Assembly: GCA_018907035.1 (NCBI GenBank) | Contig: JACCIC010000099.1 | Span: 1,968,001 to 2,032,000, forward strand | DNA length: 64,000 nt | DNA from: Sycobia sp. Sy_11 | Taxonomy: Eukaryota > Arthropoda > Insecta > Hymenoptera > Epichrysomallidae | Direction of reading: 5' to 3' | Part shown: positions 15,411 through 27,110 of the stretch, piece by piece | Layout of the letters: every line of letters begins with the position of its first letter | Position numbering within the stretch: the first letter of the stretch is position 1 | Notes under the pieces: model-generated | The model's input: only the letters and a program-made list of their open reading frames with translations | The model's database searches: none | Told to the model about the DNA's origin: nothing | Translations under genes and position numbers: made by a program

Positions 15411-15489
15411 CGCATTGCCAGCACACAGCTATCCGACATCTGTAACTCTATGAGTTCAGATGTCGAATAGCATGTATCACGGCACCGCG
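15411..15489. ncRNA. pre-miRNA-like hairpin (candidate)
   Basis: The arms pair over about 79 nt. From the tip, 15444-15448 pairs with 15452-15456 across a 3-nt loop. After one bulged T (15443), 15434-15442 pairs perfectly with 15457-15465. After a 1x1 mismatch, 15428-15432 pairs with 15467-15471. Outer pairs TGCC/GGCA and CGC/GCG close it. Size, small symmetric loops and a near-perfect 22-nt core resemble an animal microRNA precursor, though the apical loop is small. I recognise no known microRNA. The strand of any transcript is unknown because the stem reads similarly on both. An old inverted repeat is the alternative. Confidence 0.3.
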
Positions 15490-15889
15490 ATAATACGTAT
15501 ACTATAATGAAATACATATACTGCATTATAGTCGTGAAAATTTTCATTATTACGAAATTCACCGTGGTTTTGAAATATTTATGAATAATCTCTCTTCTTA
15601 TTATAACTTTATTTTGATCTGAAAAAAGAATTGATAGAAAATTGGATAGATAAATTTTTATTTAAATCTTATAGTAATCCTGCGATTTGAAAATGAAGGA
15701 TGTTTTTGAGAAACCATAAAAACTTTAATATAAAAATTTATAATTTATAATCTAAAATTTCAAATAAAACCAATGAAAACATTTGTGATTTACTGGGTGT
15801 ACAAGTGAATGATATTAAGATGTTTTATTTTGTTGGGAATAAAAAACAAGTTATAAAAATTGAATTAAACAAAGAATTATTGAAAGGCG

Positions 15890-16165
15890 CAGGTGATCTT
15901 CCACTTAGTAAAGATGAGCGAACAATGAATACGTGTGCATTCACGCAGAGGGTTTTTTGATTGGGTTTCAATTTCAGAGCGACAAGCCCCAATCAGCGAT
16001 CGCAGTCCAAAACTCTTTAGTAGCCCGACGGTCAGGTAATCGGCAGTGGCTCGTCGAACATATTATCACTACTTTAAAAATTTTCGAGTTTTTCACAAAG
16101 CCAGTTTTTGATCGCTAGTGTTCAAGTTATTAAGCCGTATAAGTGCTACGTTATAGGAAAATTTT
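15890..16165 (+). repeat. unidentified dispersed element, copy 1
   Basis: Shares order and spacing with 39870-40200. The best part (15978-16092 against 39972-40086) aligns for about 115 nt with no gap and roughly 60% identity. Both carry GCGA-AAGCCCCA, CGATC-CAG and a terminal run like CTTT-AAAATT-TCGA. Weaker similarity extends upstream to a shared TTAGTA-AGAT and ATGAATA. In the frame starting GCG at 15978 the translations share RSQ, K, P-G and KFS-FS with the other copy, although this copy has stops there. Family unknown: an old transposon, a decayed coding repeat or a duplicated conserved noncoding element. Confidence 0.5.
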
Positions 16166-16169
16166 CGAT

Positions 16170-17270
16170 GTTTACATGCACATCGTAGTGGCCTATAGCA
16201 AGAGTTTGTTCGCGATTACTTCTCTACCTCACTCAACTCAACCTCTTAAGTACATTCTTCTTAATGCATAATATTATTATATACAACAATGTCTGTTTTT
16301 ACAATGCCTAAAATAACATTTCTTTCTTGTTTTTACTTTAGAGTATTTAATTATCATGAGCATTTGAGAATATTTACAATCCGTTTCATATACAATGTAT
16401 CTAAGTTCGAGAAAAGCAAAAAGGTTACTTATTAAAATATAGAAATACTATAATATTGGTCGAATTGACAATCTTAGATTACTTTAGTCTAAAACTGTCG
16501 CAATATCGCTTCAAGTAAATACATGAATTATTCTTAAGTATACCCTATATTTAATCTGTTGTTCATCGAATTATAATTAAACGATAACTTGCTAGTTAAA
16601 TCTTACGCGTATATATACTCAAATCTTACATAAAATATTTAATATATACCACAATCAAGAATACTTAATACATATCTTACTTAGGTTAATAAACATAATA
16701 ATTAATCACTAAAATTAAAAAATTGAAAGATGAAACCTAAGATAATTAAAGCTACAGTCATATATAAGCTATAAAGTAAAAAATAAAAAAGATAAAATAT
16801 TAAATACATTATATATCTATTGTTAATTATTTCCATAACCGAAAATTTAAGAACAATAGTAAGGGGAAAATCTTAAGTTTATTCTATCTATAAAAATCGC
16901 TGATTCGTATTGTTTAAGCGAAAGTAACAGCATTTTTTTAATAAAATGTAAGATTGGATGAAACATTGATTTACAATTATATTCTCGAACCAAAAATATC
17001 ATATGCTAAGTGAACAGCAACTAACAAAAGTTAAAAAACACAACTAACAAAACAGCAACCAACAAATAACATTATTGTTATTAATTGTTATGATTATTTC
17101 TTAAATCGACTCATTTTTTAATTAAAATAAGTATTACAATTACCATGTATTTGAACATTGTGATCATAATAGAATGTAAAAATATAGCGATCTATGAATA
17201 GGTGACCCGCTAACACCGTTTATATTTTTCATTTTCATTCGCATTGATGCGATCTTAGATGTACAAACAG
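16170..17270. other. AT-rich DNA, no gene seen
   Basis: AT-rich, with short runs of related words such as AACTAACAAA near 17020-17070. No gene or RNA is seen. Confidence 0.6.
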
Positions 17271-17271
17271 A

Positions 17272-17320
17272 CACTCACACACACACACACACACATACAC
17301 ACGCGCGCGTATATATATAT
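17272..17320. repeat. compound (AC)n(GC)n(AT)n microsatellite
   Basis: CA repeat grading into CGCGCG and then TATATA, a short compound purine-pyrimidine tract. Confidence 0.95.
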
Positions 17321-17465
17321 TATACATTTGTTTGTTTGTTATTTTTCGTATTGGCATGAAAAGGATGAGAGAGTGAGGTGCGATTGCATTGCAGAAGCAA
17401 AGCAGCTCTCGTAAGTTATACATATTTTCTGTGATTCTAGCATTTGCGAGTTAAGAAAATCCCAC

Positions 17466-17486
17466 GCGTACGGAGAATCCGTACGC
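17466..17486. other. perfect 9-bp inverted repeat
   Basis: GCGTACGGA and TCCGTACGC are separated by GAA, giving a perfect 9-bp stem with a 3-nt loop that contains the palindrome GTAC. It could be a symmetric protein-binding site or a small hairpin. No function can be assigned. Confidence 0.5.
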
Positions 17487-17489
17487 TAC

Positions 17490-19090
17490 CTCTATTATTG
17501 GTGAATACATAGGGCTATCCATATATTCGATATGCGATGATTCTTCTTTTCACAGAAACCTTTTCCCATTTTCATTTGTAAAAAATACAAAACATTTGTA
17601 ATGCGATACTCTTTGTTCCGTTAATGATTTCTTTAATAATATTGATTACAAATTTTATTGCAATTTCTACAATGATGTAAGTGACAAAAACAATTTTCAC
17701 AATATATTGCAGAACACAAATAACAAGGAGAGTGTTTTTAACAAAATCGGAATTTTAAGGAATCGAAAATTTTAATGAAATTCAGTCACCTGAATTATTG
17801 ATCTTCAAATAGATGAGTACTAAAGAAGCTAAACTTGAAGCTCAAAATTTCCTTAATTATGCTTTTAGAAATTTTATCTATTATATGTATAAAATATGTA
17901 TAGTTTCTTAATTTTAGATATCGATACACTTATTCATTTTTATTTTTCTTCACAGTATTATTTGCTTTAATCTGATACAGATATTCAATAAATTTATAAA
18001 TCAAATAACTAATTGGAATATTTCATAAAAATGTAATATTTTTACTCTGTAATTAATGTTAGATTCTACTGAACTATTAAATTTGTGTAACGAACATGTG
18101 CATTATCAATAGATCTACACAGATTAATACCATCAATTGCAGAATAAATCTTAAACTTTTATTTCATATCCAATGAATTTTGCGTTTTGCTTTATTTTTC
18201 AAATTTATCTGCATTCACTCATTAAGTACGAAAATTTTATGCAAAAAATTTGTCAAAAATTGTTAAATATTACTATAATATATTTTAATTATAAAAACTT
18301 TAAGGATTATAATACATTTATAATACAATACATACGTTCTTTCGGATATTTTTCAAATCTTAAAAAATAAATTTAAGAAATTTTCAAATATAGTAGCGGA
18401 CAGAAAATTGGTACATACACTCACCCTGGATTATAATAGAATGTTCCATCTTAATATAGGGTCTTGGGTATTCCGATCAGTATAGACGTGGTCATATATA
18501 GATATAGTTAGTTGTACTAACAATTTAAAACTTGAAAAATAAATGAAATTTTTTTTATAAAAATAATTTACAATATTATTTTATAATTAAAAATATTTTT
18601 AAATAAAACTATATGGTTTAAAAATAAAATCAAATTCAAATATAAATATCTCGGTTTGCTGAATAAAAAATTGAACTAAAAGTGTTTCTTTTATAAGGAC
18701 AGTTTATGAATCAAATATACCAAATTTTTTAGATCAGATTGAATATAGAGCCAAACTGCGATGGCCAGTCAGATTGATTGTCCGAAATAAATTTGCTAAA
18801 ATTATACACACTTTTTGTTTACAGCTTGGGTGATTTCTAGCTGGGATTACGCTTTATCCAAGATCTTTCTCAATAAGTTTCGCAGAAATTTTCAGTGCTC
18901 GAGTAGATCTGTTATTTCATTAAAATTTCATACTTTTCATCCAACTCCACCCCTGCTCGGATCTGTCTGTAGAGATTTTCTAGGTGCTAGATTTTCTAGA
19001 AGCTGAATTTTGCGCCAAAATTTCAACCGCTACTTATCGGACCCCTCTCCCGCCCTCTCTCTTCTCCACTCACAATGAGCTGTATCTAAA
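17490..19090. other. AT-rich DNA, no gene seen
   Basis: AT-rich. Short frames at 18173-18370 and 18815-19006 are unrecognisable. No repeats or splice-bounded exons are evident. Confidence 0.55.
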
Positions 19091-19500
19091 TAATTAAAAA
19101 ACAGATTTTGCATGCACCTAAAGCTGCGTTATATCGAGTAGACAGAATGGACTCACGCCCACCCCACTGGGATCTCGACGGAAGCTCGGGCGCGGGGCCG
19201 AGAGGCAATCCCGAGGGTGCGCGCATTACTGCAGCTCTCTGAAACCGTTCCGGCTGAAATATTTTCGCCCCTCTCCGGCTCGCCTGATATCCGCCCCTGT
19301 CTCAGCCGCGGGATTGCACCGCTTGGTTAAGCGCAAATAAGTCGCGAAGCTCGGCGAGCGCTCGGCATTAAGCGATATTCCACTAACGATGTCGACACTC
19401 CCGCCCCCGCTCCCATCCTCGCCCTCTCTCTTTCTGTTGCATTCGACGGGATTAGCAATTTTCTTGTATGCGAGAACTGGGTAGGTAGCGAGTATGAACT
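19090..19500. other. GC-rich, CpG-rich block
   Basis: CpG-dense block with C-rich runs. No open frame of note and no microsatellite beyond a short CTCTCTCTTTC. Confidence 0.4.
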
Positions 19501-20560
19501 GCTTGAATCTAAAGAGGATAAAGTAGAATTATATTTTTAAACGGCATTATTGCATTTGCGCGGTACTATAGTCATTTTAATCTAATTGAGTTCCGTATCA
19601 TTTACAGTCAAATGACTTTATTGGATTCTTGAGTGTAAGTACTGTATTATGAGAACTATAATGGATGCACAACAAACAAGCGATATCTTCGTTCTTTCAA
19701 TTGCATCGACATAAACTGTATTCAAAAGCATCTGGAATCTTATTAAAAAAGAAAAAGCACTTAAATGCCGTAAGAACGTAAAGAAGAAAAGCAAAGTGAT
19801 ATATGTCTTATTAAAAATTTATGCGTTTACATCTTTATGAGAAATTTATAATGCAACGCTGTACTTTACATCAAATTTTGCGACGAAGTTAATATTGTGA
19901 AAAGCTTTCAAAGCCGATCGTTATTTACAAAGGCAACAATAAACTGGCAAAGCCTTAAATATTAAAATATAATATGCCATTATTTTAACTGCGATTACGA
20001 TGTTTAGCTTAACTGTCAATAACATCGACTGTTATTGCGGCAGTAGTCGAATTTTAGCGTCGCCCTATCAAAGTAAAATAGCCTTGTTTGGCAATACAAT
20101 AATTAGAATTAAACCGATTGCTGTTATAGTCGAACCCAATAGTACTTTGCAAGGGTTGAATTTTGTTTTTGATTAATCGAGAAATTAATAATCGTTCGAC
20201 CTCGACATTAATGTTCATCCTATAATCTTGCATTTGTACAGGCTATAAATGAAATAACTGGATTACTTTTAATAACTTTGAATTGGCGCACAAAACGATT
20301 ATAAAAGTATATTATTCCGCCGTGTTAATGATATTATTAAAGTGGAATATGTAATGTTTAATTATTAAAAAGAATTCGATATTAATAGGAAATCTGGAAC
20401 GTAAGCACTGTAACGGGAAATCGGGATATTATGAAAAGCGCTCGCTCAGCATTTATGGTGGGCAGGACGCATCGCTACAAAAGTTCAAAGGTGCTGTTTT
20501 CAAATCTTCCCTGTAAATGAGTGCATGAATAATTTGAGCGAGTGAAGTAATTCAGCGATG
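19500..20560. promoter_or_regulatory. low-repeat, enhancer-like block (candidate)
   Basis: About 1 kb free of microsatellites, with mixed composition and many motif-like words: ACAAAGG and ACAATAAA (Sox/HMG-like), TAATGATATTATTAA (homeodomain-like), GTCAATAACATCGAC and AAGTTCAAAGG (nuclear-receptor-like half site). It resembles conserved noncoding DNA of developmental genes. Only interspecies alignment would show this, so confidence is low. Confidence 0.2.
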
Positions 20561-20629
20561 ATGCACCTCTTGCTTCTACGCTGCATTTTAGTCGAAAGTA
20601 TACGCGCAGAGACGTCGCTGCGCTTGAAA

Positions 20630-21590
20630 CTTCACGAAATGCCGCCGTCTTTTTGTATTACGCAATCGTGCTTCTGCTTGGTAAATCTAACTTGATCCAA
20701 ATGAGATTCGTTCGGAAGGAGAATTTGTGCCAAGCGAAAGATTGTTTGTAGTCCTGAGTTGTCCAAGATCCTTTGAGGAGAAGTTCCGAATTTCGTAATT
20801 TTGTTTGTATCTGCGTGTACACTGAAATAGAAGGAAGGGTATAAAAGTATAGAACAAAAGCCGGTGAAATACGCGACTGGCTTTGGTATATATAGATGAA
20901 TGAAAATTAACGATCGGCATAACGGCATTTTGTTGTTGCTCGGTGTTACGTAACTGCCCAAGCGAAGGTTCCAAATTTGAATATTTAACAGGCGTAAATG
21001 GACATTCTGGAAACCGTGTATGCCCGTGTGTATATGCGTGTGCGCGTATAGATGTAAATACCTCGGGACACCCATCAAGAGGGAAAAAAGGGTTGAGTTA
21101 TTCTTTTAATTAGCCGCCGTACTTTTTCATGCATTGCACCCAGGTTGTTTGTTAAATTACAACTCTCGTATAAGTAAATAATAGCGTGTAGTAGAAAAAC
21201 GTATTTGCTCGTTCTGATTGCATATCGTCCACATTTGCAGGATTTGCAATTATTTTTTTTACCTTTATTTACGTGCTTCATTGTTATGGAAATGAATAGG
21301 ATTATTGTTAAAAGTTTATGAACGTTTTAAATAACAAATTCGAATTTGAACCTTTGATTACTAGTATAGCTAATCATTGATTAAAGATACATATCTTTCT
21401 TTTATTTATTATATTGCTCTGTGTAGATGAAATGGGTCAAATAAATTTGAATAAGTTACTAACATTTTTTAAAATTCTGAAAATATCTTACATATATAGA
21501 AAAGTTTTCCAATTTGGAAGCTTTCCCAAACTTCAAATTTAACGTATATATACATGTGTATATGTACAATCTCAAAAAAATTTACGTCCT
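20630..21590. other. mixed-composition DNA, no supported gene
   Basis: Contains a 148-codon minus-strand frame (20632-21078) with no recognisable domain, signal peptide or splice flanks. It is His- and Tyr-rich through CACA/TATA-like sequence near 21020-21055. I do not support it as a gene. Confidence 0.45.
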
Positions 21591-21591
21591 G

Positions 21592-21655
21592 GTAAGTATA
21601 CAAACTTTTTTATGCTAAGCTAGGGTATCACAATAAAATAATAAGTTTTTCTCAG
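21592..21655 (+). other. short intron-like segment (candidate)
   Basis: Begins GTAAGTATAC, has a branch-point-like GCTAAGC near 21614 and ends TTTTTCTCAG. The 64-nt length is in the usual range for short insect introns. The flanks are not clearly coding on either side, so this may be chance or belong to a noncoding transcript. Confidence 0.2.
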
Positions 21656-21659
21656 GCTC

Positions 21660-23240
21660 TTTGAACTTTTTCATTTCTGAAAAATTTGTTACACTCTCAA
21701 GTACAAAATCCTAATTTTTGAGTATTGTCAGGACTGGATTACTCTCAGCGCCGACTAGCGAATAAAGAAGTTTTTGCTTTTTTAATGCTTTTAAAATTAT
21801 GTTATCAATAACAATTGCATATTTACTAAAATATATATGTGAAATAAATAATAAGTATTCGTATAAATGAAATCGTACTTATACATAGTATCGGGAAATA
21901 TACTATTAAAATATAAATCATCTTATTCAGATTTTCTGAAAAGGATGATGATATAATTTTGATGATTCCGTGATTCATAATATATATCAAATATGTAAAG
22001 CAATAATTTTTATAATTTTAGAAAAAATTTACTTCTTTGTGTGGGCGAAGGGTTCAAGCACCAAAAATTTATTTAAGATATCACATAATGTCATAATGAT
22101 AGAAGCTATGTCGACTGAACTTCCAAAACTCGCATTTGTGGTGACACTGCATCAGTGAATATTACGTGATTATTATGGGTCAATACTGACTGATAAAACT
22201 TTTGAGTTTTATAATGGAGCTGGGGCACGCGAGCGATCAGAAAGATAAGGATAGAGGCAATTGGGTCGAAGAGCATATATAACGTATATTGTTAATTCCA
22301 TTTATGTTACATAGCTCACTTGAACTTTCTATAATCTATATGACTTCTCTATAATCTACTTTGCATATTTTCTTTAATCTCTATTTTTTATTTTATGCTA
22401 AGTATATTTAACTAAGACGCTTTGGACTAATTTTTGTTAAAGATTTTCTTTAACATTAACCGAAAATTCCAGTAGCGCAAGCGTTGTTATGATCAATCTA
22501 TACGAGCAAAAGGTACAAAGAGCAAAGACAAAGTATTATAGCCCTCGAAAGTTCGATCAACCGCTATGTGCGTACAGGTATCTCAATCACCCAGCTGCTG
22601 TTTCGGATAATTGGAAGTCATAAATTTCAGCGAGCGGGCGAGACAGACGGGAAAGGCGGAGGGCAAGGGAGAGATAGGGTGATCGAGAACACGCGCACGA
22701 CAGTTTGCGATTAGTTCTAATAACGCGGTATAACCTAGCGAATCTAATCTCTTGTGTTTTCCCGTCAAAAAGAATCTTAATCAAAACAGATGATAAATTG
22801 GTTCTCGATAATTGCTTACAGTAAAATAGTAACAATTTATCTGATTTCGGTAAAATTAAAAATATAAATGATTAAATTGCTTTTTCGTACATTTGGAAAA
22901 TACTTCAACTTGAAATGTCACCTTTCGAGATGGGCCGTTATACCATGCTTTGCTTATTTTGTTAAATAGTCTGTAAATTATATCGTTACAATGCTTGTTA
23001 TCAAATTATGCACTGGGTCAGATCTTCGTCTAAATACGTGTTAAAAAACAAGTGGTTCGCAAACTGTAGGTCATTCAACACCAACGTAGACGTACAGTTG
23101 GAATGAAGGCGGACTTATTGGTTTTTTTGCTGCAGCCCATTATAAATAATAAATGACTTAACTTTTAAAAGATTATTTATGATATAAACATACAAAGATT
23201 GCATCTGAAGTAAATAAAAAATTGTAAAACTTTTTGCACT
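21660..23240. other. AT-rich DNA with a small CpG-rich patch
   Basis: AT-rich apart from a small CpG-rich patch at about 22560-22720. Overlapping minus-strand frames at 22583-22835 are unrecognisable. Confidence 0.5.
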
Positions 23241-23241
23241 C

Positions 23242-23304
23242 TTAAATTAATAAATATTTTTATCCGTCTTACAGTCTTTATAATAACATATATTAGCTAA
23301 AATA
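23242..23304 (+). repeat. dispersed 63-nt repeat, copy B
   Basis: Ungapped partner of 2149-2211 (five differences by eye), same orientation, 21 kb away. Downstream the phrase GCTAAAATAT-TTTGC is itself repeated (23296-23325), suggesting slippage next to the element. Confidence 0.6.
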
Positions 23305-23309
23305 TATTT

Positions 23310-24690
23310 GCTAAAATATTTTTGCACTCTTGAACCTTTCATCCTATTATCTTTAGCAGCAATGCGTTGAAAAGCATTAATCTTTCATTCATCTATTATT
23401 TATATTGTGCTTCAAAAATATATGAACTTTTCCTTGTCTCTGACTGCCCGACTACTGTCAGATAATGCTTCTTCGTGTAAAATATTTTTATCGCGCGATA
23501 CTGCTATGCATATAACTCGTACTGCGAAATAGAACGTGAAACTATAAGGGAGCGAGTGCCCTCGTACAATCGGACGTCGAAACTATGCAAACGAGATGGT
23601 TTGATATTCTCAGTTAAGATTAGATTGAACGTCGAATTTCGAGAGCACCGATCTCATAAAAAGATTGGTTATCGTATCACAGACTTGTCTACGGTCGTAA
23701 TGGGAACGAGCTAATGCCTATTTTATGGACATCGACTAGTTACTGATCGAAAACTGGCAATTTGTAAGATAATATAAACTTAAACAAAAATTGTATTGCG
23801 ACAGCATGAAACTATTAACATTGGCCTAGCGCAAATACTGAGCGACACGCGACTTGGAGGATTGGTTGATCTAAGTTTGACTTGACACAGAATAAAATTT
23901 TATGTGTATCCTTATATAAGTTTCAGCATAATTACAATCGTCTATTAGGATAAGCTTTGGATGTACCTTCTCAGCCTCACGTATAGTGAGAAACGAAGCG
24001 TGATCATTTCGTTTATATGAGAATAACTTATTCAAATAATAAACATAAATTTAAATATTGTACTGATATGTTTAAATTAAAGTAAAGCTGCTTAATATTA
24101 CAACGAGCTATTAGCTCTATTAGCATTATTCCACTATCACGCATATTTACGTTTAGTTACACGTCCTTCTCATACTTTTTGTGTGTATATAGTTTATCTT
24201 CTTACCATTATCCTTTTGAGGATAACAACACAAGTTTTCTAGATAATGAAATTATCAAATAAACCCATAAAGAACATATAAGCTGTAATAAAACAATCTA
24301 CATTTCAAATAAATTTGTAAACTAGATATAAAAACTTACAATTAGTTTAATTGGTAGAACAATTTTTCTTTAATTAATTATCAAGTAGCATTTTATTTAT
24401 ATATCTCTTAGTATTGCAATATTGTAATATGTGCTTCGAATTAAAAAATTTTAAAACAAGAAGGAAATTTCCGTAGCGAAAATGGTAGTAGTTAATTTCA
24501 ATCACCGATCAAGCAAATGCACATACCTTTTCTCGATTCTGTCTCAATCAGTGATTGATGCATAAGACTGGTTTTGTTTCAATATAAATTTTACAAATAT
24601 AAATAACTAACGTTTATACATATTCTATGATATGCATTATTTCCAATTTCATTCCATTCTAGTTTAACGAATGTCGCGTACATCCAGGTA
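23310..24690. other. mixed to AT-rich DNA, no gene seen
   Basis: The part 23440-23900 has more CpG and few repeats. A minus-strand donor-like AAG/GTATGT lies near 24525, without a definable exon. Confidence 0.5.
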
Positions 24691-25510
24691 ACGAGTGCAG
24701 TTGTAAATGTCCATATTCCGCGGTGGCAATTTAATCGCTTTTCCCCCACCTCCGCGGTCGTGTCGTGCAGGTTATCCTGCAAAATACAGACAGTCCCGTT
24801 GAATCGTTAATTATTAATAAAGGTTCACGGAAATTCAAGTTTATCCCCATAAACCACTGTCGCAGTTAAAATGCATAATTTAAAGAGTAAACGTTGCTGC
24901 GCGACCTCAAATGAATCCCGGGCAGCCCGCGCGAAATGCACTCTTCATATTCCAGTGGAGAGAGGCATTCAATCGTCCACTGGTTCCGATACGGAACTGG
25001 GTAAATTTCAATTCTCTCGTTCCTGCGCGCGAGACGGAAAAAAATGAAAAAGGGTTGGGCGAAGTAATGCAAAAATAGCCGCACAGTCAATTCGTTTCCC
25101 CCGTCGGCTCTTCTAGGATTCAGGCAGGCAATGGCGCGCGATTGCTCAAAAAAAGGAGAGCAGCGCGCGGGGAGCGTCGCGATCCGTTGCGAGCGCGCGT
25201 ATGCCGCGCACCGAAGAAAAGCCGTATTCGTCGCGTTTCCGTATTCATTGGCACGCTCGCGGGCGAAGAACGCGCGAGGGTCGGGGGAGGAGGGAGGCAA
25301 GATCGATGAACGATGGGTCGCCGGGGTAACCGCGTATATTTCGCGCCGCCTCGTTCGCCTGATTTATCAAACGAGCGGCGCGGCAAATTTCGTCGAGCGG
25401 AAAAACAGATTCGAACGATTCCCTTAAGAAGCGCTCGCCACTTTACTCCCTCCATTCTCCCGAATCTCTCCCTTAGTTCCATAGCGCAGTTTTCCACGAG
25501 ACCGATGGCC
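24690..25510. other. GC-rich, CpG-rich block
   Basis: CpG-dense, with frames of 98-144 codons on both strands that reflect scarcity of stops. Includes the palindrome TGCAGG-TTAT-CCTGCA at 24766-24781 and an AAACCAC (Runt-like) word near 24853. Confidence 0.45.
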
Positions 25511-25719
25511 GAGTTCCAGTTCGATCACTGCGAGCGTGATTTGAAATTTTTATTGTTACGACTAGCCCGGCATAAGTCGTTGCTTTGGGTTGCTGTGGGA
25601 GTCAGTGGTATATTTTTGTTTGGTATATTTATATTTTGGGAGAACAATTTTGAATTGCGAACGATGTGTCGACTATATGTAAATTGGAAAAAGTTTAGTA
25701 AAATTGTTTTGGTACTCTA

Positions 25720-26640
25720 ACTTATTCATTTTTACATTCAAATTTGTGCTTTCTTCACCATATTTGTTTCATTTTAAGCGTGAATAATAATAAATGTCAT
25801 TACAAGTAGTTTATAATTTCACATAATTTAGATGTTAATGAAATTAATGTCTCCAATTACAAATATATTTATTATCTAAATGTCTTTTTCAGATGGTTAT
25901 AATCATAATCGAATGAGCGATAAATATTGTAAATTAATATAATATTTTTATCAGTTATAAAAATTTGCATGTAAAGTTATTCATATTTAGCATAAAAATA
26001 CCGTTATCGAACTCATAAATCAAAAGCATACTTAGAATTTATAATAAATTGTAACGACCATTTTTGCGTCATGCCGAAAATTTAAATTCTATGCCTTAAT
26101 TTATCTATTTGTTAATTATGCCTCTTCCCTCTTAAAATGCGGCAGTTTGATAAAATCATTTACGTGATCTGAATTTTGAATTTTGCTTCTTTCTTATTGT
26201 TAAATGTGTTTAGCTGACTATTTATTAATATTATGTAATATATAATATATTATACCCATATTATCATAAGTTGGAGTAACGATCAATGTGCGATATTTAG
26301 AATATAAATGTATTGAAAAAATTAATGGTATAGCTTGTGTATTGTATTATTCAAACAGCTAAATACACTAAGTAATTCAGGTAAACGTTCTGCCAGACGG
26401 TTTATTAAAATACATTGCACAGAATTTTGCATTTTTTATTTCAATCCATAAATAACCACCATTGCATACTTTGTTTTAGCAATTTGAATTACGATTCTAA
26501 AGCACGGTTTCTCGAACAACAATTCCGTCTCGATGAATGGCGTCAAAAAGAAGAAAATCTGGAAATTTTGCAAGGCAGCTTTCATATTCATTTTCAGTTC
26601 GACCGATTGATCGATTCTAAGGTTCATTTATCAGCGATGA
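25720..26640. other. AT-rich DNA, no supported gene
   Basis: The 153-codon plus frame at 26415-26876 crosses from AT-rich DNA into the next GC block. It has no domain I recognise and no splice or promoter context. It is left as non-coding. Confidence 0.45.
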
Positions 26641-27110
26641 AAAAAACTGCGCGGTCGCTTATTATGCGCACGACAAAGCGGCCCGCCCGCGCATTTATCG
26701 CACCGGATAATCGAGTCCCAACGGAGTGCGCAATTCGCTTCGAAGTAAGGGAGTGGGGGGGTGTAGCGAAGGCTGAATTGTTTTGGAAAGTTCGGCACAA
26801 GTGGTTAATACTCGGGCTTGACGTGTCGCACGGAGAGAACAGTCAACGCGGCGAGCATACGAAATTCCGCGGGTAATTTCATCGCGAGAAAATTAGGCGC
26901 GACATTCGCGCGCTCGCCCCATCGCCATCGTCGGCGCCGATCGGGAGCCACCGAATCACGTCAGTGTTGTATCTATAATTCTACTCCCAAGCGCGAATTT
27001 AATCTTTATGCGAATTCGTTCTGGGAGAGAGTGAGAGACAGAGAGTGAGTGAGAGAGAGGGGGGGAGGTAGGCGCAGCGGAAGAAGGAGGGAACACCAGC
27101 GAATGCATCT
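26640..27110. other. GC-rich, CpG-rich block with G-run
   Basis: CpG-rich block ending in a GA-rich tract and a run of about 9 G (27058-27067) followed by further GGG and GGA. It is purine-rich on the plus strand for about 70 nt (27020-27095). Confidence 0.4.

Noticed and set aside
15434..15471. Resemblance of the hairpin's 3' arm (AGATGTCG-ATAGC) to the middle of miR-31
   Set aside because: The seed region does not match and the similar part is on the other arm from the known mature product, so coincidence is more likely.
20632..21078. 148-codon minus-strand frame
   Set aside because: No domain or signal peptide, and a second minus frame overlaps it. Coding is not supported.
26415..26876. 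153-codon plus-strand frame
   Set aside because: Spans the AT-rich/GC-rich boundary, has no known motif and no splice or promoter context. Length is not exceptional for a 64-kb window.
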